A stretch of DNA of 45,578 nucleotides, from positions 1 to 45,578 of the forward strand of contig DYFR01000027.1 in the NCBI GenBank assembly GCA_020725115.1. Direction: 5' to 3'. Shown here piece by piece: positions 1 through 11,604 of this stretch; the first letter of the stretch is position 1, and each line of letters opens with the position of its first letter. The translations under genes and the position numbers were made by a program. Source of the stretch: Thiohalomonas denitrificans. GTDB lineage: Bacteria > Pseudomonadota > Gammaproteobacteria > Thiohalomonadales > Thiohalomonadaceae. A model generated the notes under the pieces. That model was not told the DNA's origin. It saw only the letters and a program-made list of their open reading frames with translations, and ran no database searches.

Positions 1-54
1 AATACCGGCCTGTCACGCCGGGGGTCGCGGGTTCGAGTCCCGTCCACTCCGCCA
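1..54 (+). tRNA. tRNA-Asp (GTC), 5' end cut by window edge
   Basis: The first 54 bases are the 3' two-thirds of a tRNA. An anticodon arm with loop ctGTCac (GTC, Asp) is followed by a variable loop, a T arm with GGTTCGAGTCC, the acceptor strand and an encoded CCA at 52-54. The acceptor 5' half and D arm lie outside the window. A rho-independent terminator follows directly. The tRNA-Asp then ppiD arrangement fits the gammaproteobacterial clpX-lon-hupB-ppiD neighbourhood, which is inference because upstream sequence is absent. Confidence 0.93.
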
Positions 55-59
55 CTAGC

Positions 60-96
60 AAAAGGGCGCACCGCAACGTGCGCCCTTTTCTTTTTT
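60..96 (+). terminator. rho-independent terminator after tRNA-Asp
   Basis: A perfect 12-bp stem (60-71 with 78-89, core AAAGGGCGCA / TGCGCCCTTT) encloses a six-base loop and runs into a T-rich tract to about 96. It ends the tRNA transcript before ppiD. Confidence 0.9.
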
Positions 97-139
97 CTGG
101 GAACAAAACATTAACCGCCAGCGTAGGGGCACAACTGCC

Positions 140-2038
140 ATGCTGCAATTCATTCGTGAACGCGCCCAGAGTTGGATTGCCTGGGTCATCGTAACTCTAC
201 TCATCATTCCCTTTGCCTTATGGGGCATCAATCAGTATTTCGACGGTGGCAAGGAGATACCTGCTGCCAAGGTCAATGACATAGAGATTCCGCAGCAACG
301 GTTGCAGCAGGCGTTTTACCAGCAGCAGCAACGCTTGCGTGAAATGTTGGGTGCCAACTATCGTCCGGAGATGTTTCCTGAAGAACAGATGCGGCAGCAG
401 GTGCTGGATGGCCTGATCGAACAGGAGTTGCTGGTGCAGACAGCGAACGATAGCGGCATGCGTATCGGTGATGCTCTGTTGGCCGCCACCATCCATGGCG
501 TACCGGTATTCCAGCAGGATGGGCAATTTTCCCAGCAGGCCTATGAGGGCGCATTGCGCACACGTGGCATGGTGCCGGCAGGTTTCGAGGCAGATCTTCG
601 TCGTGACATGCTGACCCAGCAACTGTATGCCGGCATTGCACGCAGCGATTTTGCCACACCGGCGGAGCGGCGTGCCATGCAGCAACTGCTGGGCCAGCAG
701 CGCGATATTGGTTTCCTGTTGTTGCCGTTGGCGGATTTTGTCGCCAAGGCTCAGGTAGGGAAAGAAGAGATACAGGCTTTTTATGATGCGCAGGGCGCGC
801 TGTTTATGCAGCCCGAGCAGGTTAGTGTGGCTTATCTCGAACTTTCCGCCGCGCATATCAGCAAGGGTATTACGGTGGGCGAGGATGAACTGCGGGCGCG
901 TTACCAGGCGCAGCTGACCAACTACACCACGCCGGAAGAACGCCATGCCCGCCACATACTGATCCGTGTCGAGGCCGGAGCCGATGCCGCTACGGAGCAG
1001 GCGGCGCGTGCTGAGGCAGATAAACTTCTGGTGCAGTTACGTGGTGGCGCCTCGTTTGAGGATGTGGCGCGCAAGTCATCGCAGGATCCGGGATCGGCGG
1101 CCGAGGGCGGCGATTTGGGGTTTTTTGGTCGTGGCGTGATGGACAAGGCATTCGAGGACGCCACCTTCGCTCTCAAGCCGAAAGAACTGAGTGAGCCGGT
1201 GCGAAGTGCGTTTGGCTACCACCTGATTCGTCTGGAGGCGGTACGCGGTGGCGACACCAAACCGTTTGCCGCAGTGCGTGAGCAGATACTGGACGAAATT
1301 CGCACAGAGCGTGCCGAGCAGCAGTTCTACGAACAGGCGGAGCAGTTGGCCAATCTTACCTATGAACATCCCGACACCCTGGAAGAGGCAGCACAGCAGC
1401 TTGCCCTTCCCGTACTGAAGAGTGAACCGTTTACCCGTCGTGGTGGCAGTGGGCTGCTGGCCAATCCAAAATTGGTGAATGCAGCTTTCAGCGAGGATGT
1501 GTTGGCTCGCGGCAACAACAGTGAGGCGATTGATGTCGAGCGCAATCACATGGTGGTGCTGCGCGTGTTGCAGCATCAGCCGGAAATGCGTCGTCCGCTT
1601 GACAGCGTGCGCGAGGAAATCATTACTCGCTTGCGGCGTGACAAGGCCGCTGATGCTGCGCGTGAAGCGGCGGCTGCCTTGCAGCAGCAGTTGCAGCAAG
1701 GCGGCGATCCGGTGCTGGTAGCCAAGGGTGCCCGTGCCAAGTGGCAGCGCACCGAAGGTGTATCCCGCGAAAGCGCCACTATTGAGCCAGCAGTATTGCG
1801 CAGAGTATTCGCTATGCCGCGGCCTGAGGCCGGACAAGTACGCTGGGAGCAAGCGGTTACTGCCTCCGGCGATATTGCCGTGGTCGCATTGTATGCCGTG
1901 CGTGATGGTGAGGTGCTGGATGGCGAAGACGGTACTGCTGGCGATTTGGAGCGCGCGGCAGGTGATGCCGCCTTTGCTGCCGTTTTGAGCGGCATACGGG
2001 CCGGTTCAAAAATAAACCGTCCCTCGCAACAACCATAA
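140..2038 (+). CDS. ppiD: periplasmic folding chaperone / peptidyl-prolyl isomerase PpiD
   Basis: Predicted 632-aa inner-membrane-anchored chaperone that helps fold secreted and outer-membrane proteins as they leave the Sec translocon. Residues 1-11 are a short basic cytoplasmic tail (MLQFIRERAQ), about 12-31 form a single membrane segment, and the rest is periplasmic. A SurA_N-like region (about 40-200) precedes one parvulin (PpiC-type rotamase) domain near 267-365, visible as HARHIL, GGDLGFF and FGYHLIRL, and a C-terminal region completes the protein. Length and layout match PpiD (E. coli about 620 aa). An AGGGG Shine-Dalgarno at 125-129 supports the start. It follows the tRNA terminator, so it has its own promoter, which I could not place. 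Confidence 0.95.
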   Translation: MLQFIRERAQSWIAWVIVTLLIIPFALWGINQYFDGGKEIPAAKVNDIEIPQQRLQQAFYQQQQRLREMLGANYRPEMFPEEQMRQQVLDGLIEQELLVQTANDSGMRIGDALLAATIHGVPVFQQDGQFSQQAYEGALRTRGMVPAGFEADLRRDMLTQQLYAGIARSDFATPAERRAMQQLLGQQRDIGFLLLPLADFVAKAQVGKEEIQAFYDAQGALFMQPEQVSVAYLELSAAHISKGITVGEDELRARYQAQLTNYTTPEERHARHILIRVEAGADAATEQAARAEADKLLVQLRGGASFEDVARKSSQDPGSAAEGGDLGFFGRGVMDKAFEDATFALKPKELSEPVRSAFGYHLIRLEAVRGGDTKPFAAVREQILDEIRTERAEQQFYEQAEQLANLTYEHPDTLEEAAQQLALPVLKSEPFTRRGGSGLLANPKLVNAAFSEDVLARGNNSEAIDVERNHMVVLRVLQHQPEMRRPLDSVREEIITRLRRDKAADAAREAAAALQQQLQQGGDPVLVAKGARAKWQRTEGVSRESATIEPAVLRRVFAMPRPEAGQVRWEQAVTASGDIAVVALYAVRDGEVLDGEDGTAGDLERAAGDAAFAAVLSGIRAGSKINRPSQQP

Positions 2039-2053
2039 CGACTGACCTTTGCG

Positions 2054-3340
2054 ATGAGTCTGCTGAAACTCAAGCTTCACTGGCAGATACTTATCGCACT
2101 GGCGCTCGCTGTGCCTGCCGGCCTCCTGGCCGGTCGGGACGGGGGGCTGTTTGGCATTACCTTCTATCAGGTGTTCGACTTCGTCGGCACCCTGTTCCTC
2201 AATGCTCTGAAGATGTTGATCGTGCCGTTGATCATGGCCTCGATCATCAGCGGTATTGCCGGCATCGGTTCCTCTTCCGCCCTTGGCCGCCTCGGCGGCC
2301 GCACCCTGCTGTACTACATGACGACCAGCCTGCTGGCGATCCTGGTCGGTCTGTTGCTGGTCAACATGATTGCTCCCGGCATCGTCGATGGCGAACCGGC
2401 ACAACAGCGGCTGGGTCTGGTGACGGAAAATCATTCGGTCCTGGACACGGTGGCGGGACGCGATGCCGGCGATGTGGTGGATGTGTTTCTGCGCATGGTG
2501 CCGGTGAACATCGTCGCGGCGGCAGCCGAAGGGCAGATGCTGGGACTGATCTTCTTCAGCCTGCTGTATGGCTATTTCATGACGCGTATCGGCACGGCCT
2601 ATGCCGAGGTGCAGTACAACTTCTGGCACGGCGTGTTCAAGGTGATGATGCTGATCACCGAATGGGTGATCCGTTTTGCCCCCCTCGGCGTGTTCGCCCT
2701 GGTGGCACGGGTGGTGGCCGATACGGGATTCGCGGCCTTCGCACCGCTGGCCTGGTTCTTCTTTACCGTCCTGGCGGCGCTGGCGGTGCATTTCCTTGTC
2801 ATTCTGCCGCTGTTGCTGCGTTTTGTCGGGCGGGTCAACCCGCTGCGCCACTACCAGGCCATGGCGCCGGCGCTGCTGACGGCCTTTTCCACCGCCTCAT
2901 CTTCCGCCACCTTGCCGCTCACTCTGGAGTGTGTGGAAAAGAATGCCGGTGTGTCCAATCGCACCAGCAGCTTTGTGCTGCCGCTGGGTGCAACGGTCAA
3001 CATGGACGGTACCGCGCTGTACGAGTGCGTGGCGGCGATGTTCATTGCCCAGGCCTATGGCCTGGAGCTGAGCTTCGGCGTGCAGTTCACCATCGTGCTG
3101 GTGGCGCTGCTCACGTCTATCGGCGTGGCCGGCATTCCTGCTGCCAGCCTGGTGGCCATCGCCGTCATACTGGGCAGTATCGGCCTGCCGCTGGAGGGTA
3201 TCGCCCTGATCCTGGCGGTGGATCGCGTGCTGGATATGTGCCGCACGGCGGTGAATGTCTACAGCGACTCCTGCGGTGCCGTGATCATTGCGCGACTGGA
3301 AGGGGAAGAGGGGATTTTGCCGGAAAAGGCGGCAGGCTGA
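2054..3340 (+). CDS. dicarboxylate/amino-acid:cation symporter (DAACS, SDF family)
   Basis: 428-aa polytopic membrane protein of the glutamate/aspartate/dicarboxylate:H+ or Na+ symporter family (GltP/DctA/GltPh type). The family's signature elements are visible: the serine-rich re-entrant hairpin [10 protein letters not shown], the NMDGTALYE motif that forms cation and substrate sites, and the second re-entrant loop GIPAAS near the C terminus. Substrate specificity cannot be read from sequence: glutamate, aspartate or C4-dicarboxylates are all possible. The gene starts 15 bp after ppiD and may be co-transcribed with it. It converges on fabI with one base between the stop codons and no obvious strong terminator in between. 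Confidence 0.9.
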   Translation: MSLLKLKLHWQILIALALAVPAGLLAGRDGGLFGITFYQVFDFVGTLFLNALKMLIVPLIMASIISGIAGIGSSSALGRLGGRTLLYYMTTSLLAILVGLLLVNMIAPGIVDGEPAQQRLGLVTENHSVLDTVAGRDAGDVVDVFLRMVPVNIVAAAAEGQMLGLIFFSLLYGYFMTRIGTAYAEVQYNFWHGVFKVMMLITEWVIRFAPLGVFALVARVVADTGFAAFAPLAWFFFTVLAALAVHFLVILPLLLRFVGRVNPLRHYQAMAPALLTAFSTASSSATLPLTLECVEKNAGVSNRTSSFVLPLGATVNMDGTALYECVAAMFIAQAYGLELSFGVQFTIVLVALLTSIGVAGIPAASLVAIAVILGSIGLPLEGIALILAVDRVLDMCRTAVNVYSDSCGAVIIARLEGEEGILPEKAAG

Positions 3341-3341
3341 T

Positions 3342-4130
3342 TCAGTCGTCGTCGGGCAGGGCCATGGCCTGCACGTGGTAGCCGGCATCGACGTAGAGCA
3401 CGTCGCCGCTGATGCCGGAGGCCAGATCGGAGCAGAGAAAGGCGGCGGCGTTGCCCACCTCTTCGCCGGTGACATTGCGGCGCAGCGGCGCGTTGCGCGC
3501 GCCGTAGTCCAGCATCTGGTTGAAGTCGCTGATGCCCTTGGCGGCGGCGGTCTTGATGGGGCCTGCGGAAATGGCATTGACGCGGATCTGCTCCGGGCCG
3601 AGGGCCGCCGCCATATAGCGCACATTGGCCTCCAGGCTGGCCTTGGCCAGGCCCATCACGTTGTAGTGCGGCACGGCGCGCACGGCGCCCAGATAGCTGA
3701 CGGTGAGCAGGGCACTGCCCGGTCGCAGCATGGGCCGCGCCGCCTTGGTCAGGGCGACGAAGCTGTAGGAGCTGATGTCGTGGGCGATGCGGAACCCTTC
3801 GCGGGTGACGTCGTCTATGTAATTGCCCTCCAGCTGGCCGGCGGGGGCAAAGGCGACGGAGTGGACGATGATGTCCAGATGGTCCCAATAGTCATCGAGA
3901 TGGTTGAACACCTGTTCGATATCAGCATCGCGGCTGACGTCGCAGCGCAGCGTGATGTCAGAGTCCAGGGTGGCGGCCAGTGCTGCGATGCGGTCCGCCA
4001 GCTTGTCGCTCTGATAGGTAAAGGCCAGTTCGGCGCCTTCACGCCGCATTGCGCCGGCGATGCCCCAGGCGATGGAATGGTTGTTGGCCAGCCCGACGAT
4101 GAGCGCGCGTTTGCCCTGCAAAAAACCCAT
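3342..4130 (-). CDS. fabI: enoyl-[acyl-carrier-protein] reductase (NADH) FabI
   Basis: 262-aa short-chain dehydrogenase-like enzyme that performs the last step of each fatty-acid elongation cycle, reducing trans-2-enoyl-ACP. The N-terminal nucleotide motif [13 protein letters not shown] and the catalytic Tyr156/Lys163 pair (YNVMGLAK, spacing Y-x6-K) fall at the same numbers as E. coli FabI, whose length is also 262 aa. The ATG at 4130 is chosen because [13 protein letters not shown] is the canonical FabI N terminus and GGAG lies about 8 nt upstream on the minus strand; an upstream in-frame extension to 4280 is not needed. A TATGAT at 4201-4206 (minus) is a possible -10, without a convincing -35. 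It is divergent from yejA. Confidence 0.96.
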   Translation of the reverse strand: MGFLQGKRALIVGLANNHSIAWGIAGAMRREGAELAFTYQSDKLADRIAALAATLDSDITLRCDVSRDADIEQVFNHLDDYWDHLDIIVHSVAFAPAGQLEGNYIDDVTREGFRIAHDISSYSFVALTKAARPMLRPGSALLTVSYLGAVRAVPHYNVMGLAKASLEANVRYMAAALGPEQIRVNAISAGPIKTAAAKGISDFNQMLDYGARNAPLRRNVTGEEVGNAAAFLCSDLASGISGDVLYVDAGYHVQAMALPDDD

Positions 4131-4272
4131 GGCGAACTCCAGTTGTTCCGGCAGGGAGGCTCGTACTACCATGCGGCTTCGCCCTGCACCTTGCGGGTTC
4201 ATCATACAACCGAACCATAACAATGAACCACCGGCACTACTCCCCCATGTCGCAGACCCCGTTGCATTGAGC

Positions 4273-6063
4273 ATGCCCATGTATCGCCTTGTATTGCTCC
4301 TGTTGCTGCTGGGCGGCGCCGCGCCGGTGCTGGCGGCACCGGCCCAGGCGCTGGGTTATACGCCGGCCTATGCGCCGGGCTTTTCCCACTTTCACTACGT
4401 CGATCCCGCCGCCCCCAAGGGCGGCAGCATCAACCTGTCGTCCGTCAGCGGTTTCGACAGCCTCAATCCGTTCACCCTCAAGGGGCAGTCCGCAGCCGGC
4501 CTCAGCGACCTGATGTTCGAGACCCTGATGGAGGGCAGCCTGGACGAGCCGTTCAGTCAGTACGGCCTGCTGGCGGAGGATGTGGCATTGGCGCCCGATC
4601 GTCGTTCGGTGACCTACCGTCTCAATCCGCAGGCGCGTTTCCACGACGGCACGCCGGTGACCGCCGCCGATGTGAAATTTTCCTTCGAGACCCTGCGCGA
4701 CAAGGGGCATCCGCAGTATCGCTTCTACTGGGGCGATATCGAACGGGCGGTGGTGCTGGACGAACGCACCGTGCGCTTCGACTTCGCGCGCGTCAATCCC
4801 GAACTGCACATGATCGCCGGTCAGATACCCATCTTCTCCCGTGCCTGGGTCGGCGAGCGTGATTTTGACAGGATGGCCCTGGTGGAGCCGCTCACCAGCG
4901 GGCCCTACCGTATCGAGAAATACGAGCTGGGCAAGTACATCACCTTCGTGCGCAATCCCGATTACTGGGCGCGCGATCTCAACGTGCGCCGCGGCATGTA
5001 CAACTTCGACCGGGTCACCTTCAAGTTCTACCGTGATTTCACCGTGGCGCTGGAGGCGTTCAAGGCCGGCGAATTCGACTTCATCGCCGAATACAACTCC
5101 AAGACTTGGGCGCGCGATTACGTCGGCAGCAAGTTCCGCGACGGCCGCATCGTCAAGACCGAACTGGAGCATCACAACAACGCCGGCATGCAGGGCTTCG
5201 TGTTCAACCTGCGCCGACCGCTGTTCCAGGATATCCGCGTGCGCCGCGCCCTGACGCTGGCGCTGGACTTCGAGTGGTCCAACCGCAATCTGTTCTATAA
5301 CCAGTATGAGCGCTGCGACAGTTATTTCAGCAACAGCGAACTGGCCGCGCGCGGCGTGCCTGAGGGTGCCGAACTGGCCCTGCTGGAGCCGTTCCGCGCG
5401 CAGTTGTCGCCGGAGCTGTTCCAGCGGCCCTGGCTGCCGCCCGGTACCGAGCCGCCGCACAGCCTGCGCGACAACCTGCGCCAGGCCAAGGCGCTGCTGC
5501 ACGAGGCCGGCTGGGATTTCCGTGACGGTGCACTGCGCAACGCCGCGGGGGAACCGTTCCACTTCGATATCATGCTGGTGCAGAAGGGGTTCGAGCGCAT
5601 CGTTGCCCCCTATGCACGCAATCTGGGCAAGCTGGGCATCACGGTGAGCTACCGCACGGTGGACCCGGCGCTGTACCAGCGTCGCATCGATACCTATGAC
5701 TACGATATGGTGGTGGCCGGCTTCGGCCAGTCGCAGTCGCCCGGCAACGAACTGATTGGAATGTTCCATTCCTCGGCGGCGACGCAGGAGGGCACGCGCA
5801 ATCTCATTGGCATTCAGGCTCCGGTGGTGGATGCGCTGGTGGAGCAGGTGATCTACGCGCGCGATCGTGCGGCACTGGTGAGCGCGGTGCACGCGCTGGA
5901 TCGGGTGCTGCTGTGGGGTGAATATCTGGTGCCGCACTGGTATATCGGTACCCATCGCGTCGCCTACTGGGATCGCTTCGGCCTGCCGCAGCAGTTGCCG
6001 CTGTATTACAACGCATCGAGCTGGATGCTGAGTACCTGGTGGAGCAAGGAGGGGCAGCGCTGA
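4273..6063 (+). CDS. yejA: ABC importer periplasmic solute-binding protein, YejA type
   Basis: Predicted 596-aa periplasmic binding protein of family 5 (oligopeptide/nickel class) that delivers peptides to the YejBEF permease. In E. coli the Yej system imports peptides including microcin C. Residues 1-21 (MPMYR then a leucine run ending VLA) form a signal peptide. The mature part shows [19 protein letters not shown] and [13 protein letters not shown], typical of YejA. An open frame extends upstream to 4060, but that stretch overlaps the fabI start on the other strand and lacks family similarity; ATG 4273 (or 4279) is preferred. The Shine-Dalgarno is weak. The stop overlaps the yejB start by one base (TGATG). 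Confidence 0.92.
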   Translation: MPMYRLVLLLLLLGGAAPVLAAPAQALGYTPAYAPGFSHFHYVDPAAPKGGSINLSSVSGFDSLNPFTLKGQSAAGLSDLMFETLMEGSLDEPFSQYGLLAEDVALAPDRRSVTYRLNPQARFHDGTPVTAADVKFSFETLRDKGHPQYRFYWGDIERAVVLDERTVRFDFARVNPELHMIAGQIPIFSRAWVGERDFDRMALVEPLTSGPYRIEKYELGKYITFVRNPDYWARDLNVRRGMYNFDRVTFKFYRDFTVALEAFKAGEFDFIAEYNSKTWARDYVGSKFRDGRIVKTELEHHNNAGMQGFVFNLRRPLFQDIRVRRALTLALDFEWSNRNLFYNQYERCDSYFSNSELAARGVPEGAELALLEPFRAQLSPELFQRPWLPPGTEPPHSLRDNLRQAKALLHEAGWDFRDGALRNAAGEPFHFDIMLVQKGFERIVAPYARNLGKLGITVSYRTVDPALYQRRIDTYDYDMVVAGFGQSQSPGNELIGMFHSSAATQEGTRNLIGIQAPVVDALVEQVIYARDRAALVSAVHALDRVLLWGEYLVPHWYIGTHRVAYWDRFGLPQQLPLYYNASSWMLSTWWSKEGQR

Positions 6064-7115
6064 TGGCAGCCTACATACTCAAGCGCCTGTTGCTGATGAT
6101 CCCCACCCTCATCGGGGTATTGCTGATCACCTTCATCGTCATTCAGTTCGTGCCCGGCGGGCCGGTGGAGCAACTGGTGGCGCAGCTCAAGGGGCAGGGG
6201 GCGCAGGGCGAAGCGAGCGCCGGCATCCAGGGCCTGTATCGCGGTGCGCAGGGACTGGACAGTGAGCGGCTGGCGGAGCTGAAGGCCTATTACGGTTTCG
6301 ACAAGCCGGCCTGGCAGCGCTTCGTGGAGATGCTGGGCAACTACGTCACCTTCAATCTGGGCGACAGCTATTTTCATCACCAGTCGGTGCTGGAACTGGT
6401 GCTGTCCAAGTTGCCGGTATCCATCAGCCTCGGCATGTGGACCTTTTTCCTCACCTATCTCATCTCCGTGCCGCTCGGCGTGGCCAAGGCGGTGCGCGAC
6501 GGCACGCCGTTCGACATCGCCACCAGCACGCTGATCCTCATCGGCTATTCCATCCCCGGTTTCGTGCTCGGCATCACCTTGCTGGTGCTGTTCGGCGGCG
6601 GCAGCTTCTGGGATGTGTTCCCGCTGCGCGGGCTGACCTCGGACAACTGGGAGGAGCTGTCGACGGGCGGCAAGGTGCTGGATTACCTGTGGCACATGGT
6701 GCTGCCGGTCACCGCCTCGGTGGTGGGCAGCTTTGCGGTGATGACCATGCTGACCAAGAACAGCTTTCTGGAGGAGATCCGCAAGCAATATGTACTGACC
6801 GCACGCGCCAAGGGGTTGAGCGAGAACGCCGTGCTGTACCGCCATGTGTTCCGCAATGCCATCATCCCGCTCATCACCGGCTTTCCCGGCGCCTTCCTGG
6901 CGGCCTTCTTCACCGGCAGTCTGCTCATCGAGACCATCTTCTCCCTCGACGGCATCGGCCTGCTGTCCTATGACGCGGTGATGAAGCGCGACTATCCGGT
7001 GGTGATGGGCACGCTGTATCTGTTCACCCTGATCGGCCTGGTGGGCAAGCTGCTCACCGACATCTGCTATGTGCTGGTCGACCCGCGCATTCAGTTCGAG
7101 TCGGTGAAACAATGA
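6063..7115 (+). CDS. yejB: ABC peptide importer permease YejB
   Basis: 350-aa inner-membrane permease of the DppB/OppB type. The N terminus [19 protein letters not shown] is a classic first transmembrane helix of this family, followed by a periplasmic region and further helices. The cytoplasmic EAA-type loop that docks on the ATPase is visible as YVLTARAKGLSENAVLYRHV. The start at 6063 is fixed by overlap with the yejA stop and by homology; an in-frame ATG at 6039 inside yejA would add a non-family extension. It overlaps yejE by four bases (ATGA), so the operon is translationally coupled. Confidence 0.94.
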   Translation: MAAYILKRLLLMIPTLIGVLLITFIVIQFVPGGPVEQLVAQLKGQGAQGEASAGIQGLYRGAQGLDSERLAELKAYYGFDKPAWQRFVEMLGNYVTFNLGDSYFHHQSVLELVLSKLPVSISLGMWTFFLTYLISVPLGVAKAVRDGTPFDIATSTLILIGYSIPGFVLGITLLVLFGGGSFWDVFPLRGLTSDNWEELSTGGKVLDYLWHMVLPVTASVVGSFAVMTMLTKNSFLEEIRKQYVLTARAKGLSENAVLYRHVFRNAIIPLITGFPGAFLAAFFTGSLLIETIFSLDGIGLLSYDAVMKRDYPVVMGTLYLFTLIGLVGKLLTDICYVLVDPRIQFESVKQ

Positions 7116-8185
7116 GCCAGTTACAGGGCAGCGCAGTACTCCAGCTCGACGCCGAGTCACGTCCGCCGCAGGCCACCGCCGCGCAGCGCGCCTGGCACCG
7201 CTTCAAGAGCAACCGCCGCGGCTACTACAGCCTGTGGTTGTTCAGCATTCTGTTCGTGCTCAGCCTGGGGGCGGAACTGCTGTCCAACGACAAGCCCCTC
7301 GTCGTGCAGTATCAGGGCGAGTATTACTTCCCACTGTTCGTCACCTACCCGGAGACCACCTTCGGCGGCGACTTCGTCACCGAGACCGACTATCTCGATC
7401 CGTTCATCCGCGACCAGTTGAGCGTGGACGACAACTGGGCGTTGTATCCGCCCAATCCCTATCGCTACGACACCATCAACTATTTCGCCCAATCGCCCAA
7501 CCCGGCGCCGCCGTCGGCGGACAATCTGCTCGGCACCGACGATCGCGGCCGCGACGTGCTGGCGCGCCTGATCTATGGCTTCCGCGTCTCGGTGCTGTTC
7601 GGCCTGGCGTTGACTGCCGTCGGCGTCGCCATCGGTATTCTGGCCGGCGCCGTTCAGGGCTATTTCGGGGGGCGCATCGATCTTTTCGCGCAGCGCTTCA
7701 TGGAAGTGTGGGGTTCGATGCCGGAGCTGTATCTGCTCATCATCTTCGCCTCCATCTTTCAGCCCAGCCTGCTGCTGCTCATCGTCCTGCTCAGCCTGTT
7801 CGGCTGGATGGGGCTGGCCGACTATGTGCGCGCCGAGTTCCTGCGTGGACGCAACATGGACTACGTGCGCGCGGCGCGCGCACTGGGCGTGTCCAACAGC
7901 ACCATCATGTGGCGCCACCTGCTGCCCAATGCCATGACCCCGGTGATTACCTTCCTGCCGTTCCGCGTCAGCGGCGCGGTGCTGGCGCTGACCAGCCTGG
8001 ACTTCCTCGGCCTCGGTGTACCGCCCACCACACCCAGCCTGGGCGAGCTGCTGGCCCAGGGCAAGGACAGCATCGATGCCTGGTGGCTGTCGATGACCAC
8101 CTTCGTGGTGTTGGTGGATACACTGATGTTGCTGATCTTCATCGGCGAGGCGCTGCGTTCGGCGCTGGACACACGACAGGGCTGA
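7112..8185 (+). CDS. yejE: ABC peptide importer permease YejE
   Basis: 357-aa permease of the DppC/OppC type, partner of YejB. It has a cytoplasmic N-terminal tail with RAWHRFKSNRRGYYSLWLF, a first helix, then a sizeable periplasmic insert (about residues 60-135, rich in Tyr, Pro and Asp) that is typical of YejE. The motif GTDDRGRDVLARL precedes the core helices, and the EAA loop is seen as YVRAARALGVSNSTIMWRHL. The ATGA overlap with yejB and one-base gap to yejF show a single operon. Confidence 0.94.
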   Translation: MSQLQGSAVLQLDAESRPPQATAAQRAWHRFKSNRRGYYSLWLFSILFVLSLGAELLSNDKPLVVQYQGEYYFPLFVTYPETTFGGDFVTETDYLDPFIRDQLSVDDNWALYPPNPYRYDTINYFAQSPNPAPPSADNLLGTDDRGRDVLARLIYGFRVSVLFGLALTAVGVAIGILAGAVQGYFGGRIDLFAQRFMEVWGSMPELYLLIIFASIFQPSLLLLIVLLSLFGWMGLADYVRAEFLRGRNMDYVRAARALGVSNSTIMWRHLLPNAMTPVITFLPFRVSGAVLALTSLDFLGLGVPPTTPSLGELLAQGKDSIDAWWLSMTTFVVLVDTLMLLIFIGEALRSALDTRQG

Positions 8186-8186
8186 T

Positions 8187-9791
<1,605 letters not shown>

Positions 9792-9796
9792 CGGGG

Positions 9797-9898
9797 GTAG
9801 GAGCCGAGTCCTCTCGGCGAACAGTGCCTGGGTCAGGTGCCTACGCGTCGCCAGAATATTCGCCCACGGAGTGATTCGCCCACGGAGTGGGCTCCTAC
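9797..9898. repeat. pair of inverted REP-type palindromes (BIME-like) with internal 16-bp duplication
   Basis: Plus-strand copy at 9797-9822 starts GTAGGAGCC and forms hairpin CCGAG-TCCT-CTCGG (9804-9817). The opposite copy begins at 9898 on the minus strand with GTAGGAGCC, then CCCAC-TCC-GTGGG. Both fit the REP layout of a GTAG tetranucleotide followed by an imperfect palindrome. The 16-mer ATTCGCCCACGGAGTG occurs twice in tandem (9858-9873, 9874-9889). The element sits between the converging yejF and mltD genes. Confidence 0.75.
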
Positions 9899-9905
9899 AG
9901 TATTT

Positions 9906-11543
9906 TTACAGATTCCCCGATTGCCGAATCACATCCACATACAGGGTCAGGCGTTGACCCGGTTGCAGGTATTTCCTGCTGTCCAGTTTGTTCCAGCTGA
10001 CGAGATTATCGACACTGACGCGAAAGCGCTGTGAAATGGTGGCGAGGGAATCACCGCTGCGCACGGTGTAGCCGATGCGCTGGCGGGTGCTGCTGCTGAA
10101 GGGGTGGGTGAAGCCGGCGGGATTGTTGGCGGCCACCACCTCTTCCTTGGCGCCCGAGCCGGTCCAGATCACCAGCTTGCGGCCCGGCATCAGCGGGTCG
10201 CGCGGCGCCATGCCGTTCCAGCGCGCCAGGGCATTGACCCCGACATCGTAACGGCGGGCAATGCTCCACAGTGAGTCACCGCCCTTGACCTGGTATTCGA
10301 CACGGCGGCCTTCACGCGGCTGGTTCTGCGTGGCGATCAGGCGCTGCTCTTCGCTCAGGCGGTAGCTGGCCAGCTGTTGCCGCGCCACCGGGATGGTCAG
10401 GGTGGCGCCGGCACGGATGGTGTTGCCGCGCAGGTTATTGACGCTCTTCAGCATCTCCACGGTGGTGCGGTAATTCTGGGCAATCTGCAGCAGACTTTCT
10501 CCGTTCTTGACGCGATGCCGCTCCCAGCGTATGCGCCGTTCCGGCGGGTATTCGGCCAGACGTTCCTGGAAGCCGGCTATGCGCTCGATGGGCAGCAGCA
10601 GGTTGTGCGGGCCGTCCGGATCGGTGGCCCAGCGGTTGAACCCCGGATTGTAGAGGTAGATCTCTTCCAGTGAGATTTCCGCGAGTTCGGCAGCCAGCGC
10701 CAGATCGATCTGCGAGTCCAGTTCAACCGTGGTGAGGAAGGGTTCGTTGGCCACGGGCTCCAGGCTGACCCCATGATAATCAGGGTCGGTCACCAGACGT
10801 GAAATGGCCAGCAGCTTGGGCACATAGCCGCGGGTTTCACGCGGCAGATCCAGGGACCAGAAATCGGTGGGTTTGCCGCGTGCCTTGTTGCGTGTGACGG
10901 CACGGCGCACGGTTCCCTCGCCTGAATTGTAGGCCGCGAGGGCCAGCAGCCAGTCGCCGCCGAAGTGATCGCGCAGGTATTCCAGATAGTCGAGGGCGGC
11001 GCGGGTGGAGGCAGCGACATCGCGCCGCCCGTCATACCACCAGTTTTGCTTGAGGTCGAAGCGTTTGCCGGTGCCGGGAATGAACTGCCATAGCCCGGCG
11101 GCACGTCCGTGAGAATAGGCAAAGGGCTGAAAGGCGCTTTCCACCACCGGCAGCAACACAATTTCCATTGGCATGTTGCGTTCTTCTACCGCCTCCACTA
11201 CCAGATGCAGATAGGGGGTGGCACGAGTCACCACGCGATCGAGATAGCCCTGGTGACCGGCATACCATTCCAGATCGGCGCGGATACCCGGGTGGTCGTG
11301 ATCCGGCAATGCCATGCCAGCACGGATCCGCTCCCACATGTCTTGCGGCGGTTCGCAGAGTTCTGCCGCCAGATCGGCCGTCAGCCAGCGTGGTTGCGCT
11401 GGGGCAACCTGCTCTTCCTTGACCATGGTTTCACTGCGGGCCACTGTGTCAGCCACGGCGTCGGCTGTATCGTGTCGCGCCTGCTGTTGCAGGCAGCCGA
11501 CCAGAGCGAGCGGGAGCAGGGCAAGGGATAGAGTCCGTAGCAT
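9906..11543 (-). CDS. mltD: membrane-bound lytic murein transglycosylase D
   Basis: 545-aa outer-membrane lipoprotein that cleaves peptidoglycan glycan strands with formation of anhydro-muropeptides. A signal peptide ends in lipobox LVGC (Cys17). The SLT catalytic domain covers about residues 85-250 with the catalytic glutamate in PVVESAF (Glu135), then GLWQFIPGTG and AAYNSGEG. Three LysM peptidoglycan-binding modules follow (VKNGESLLQIA, VKGGDSLWSIA, VRSGDSLATIS). Start at 11543 gives the lipoprotein signal; an upstream in-frame stretch to 11693 would run into the end of gloB and is rejected. It lies 61 bp downstream of gloB on the same strand. Confidence 0.95.
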   Translation of the reverse strand: MLRTLSLALLPLALVGCLQQQARHDTADAVADTVARSETMVKEEQVAPAQPRWLTADLAAELCEPPQDMWERIRAGMALPDHDHPGIRADLEWYAGHQGYLDRVVTRATPYLHLVVEAVEERNMPMEIVLLPVVESAFQPFAYSHGRAAGLWQFIPGTGKRFDLKQNWWYDGRRDVAASTRAALDYLEYLRDHFGGDWLLALAAYNSGEGTVRRAVTRNKARGKPTDFWSLDLPRETRGYVPKLLAISRLVTDPDYHGVSLEPVANEPFLTTVELDSQIDLALAAELAEISLEEIYLYNPGFNRWATDPDGPHNLLLPIERIAGFQERLAEYPPERRIRWERHRVKNGESLLQIAQNYRTTVEMLKSVNNLRGNTIRAGATLTIPVARQQLASYRLSEEQRLIATQNQPREGRRVEYQVKGGDSLWSIARRYDVGVNALARWNGMAPRDPLMPGRKLVIWTGSGAKEEVVAANNPAGFTHPFSSSTRQRIGYTVRSGDSLATISQRFRVSVDNLVSWNKLDSRKYLQPGQRLTLYVDVIRQSGNL

Positions 11544-11570
11544 GGTGTTTCTCAATAGGGTATGGGCGCA

Positions 11571-11600
11571 ATGGTAGGCCGAGGGCTTGGGTGCGTTCAA
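11571..11600 (-). promoter_or_regulatory. candidate sigma-70 promoter for mltD
   Basis: On the minus strand TTGAAC (plus 11595-11600) is separated by 18 bp from TACCAT (plus 11571-11576), which would start transcription about 20 nt before the mltD ATG. Both hexamers are imperfect and the call is by eye only. Confidence 0.35.
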
Positions 11601-11604
11601 GGTT

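Noticed and set aside
4060..4272. Upstream in-frame extension of yejA
   Set aside because: It overlaps the fabI start region and precedes a clear signal peptide beginning at 4273, so it is not translated as part of YejA.
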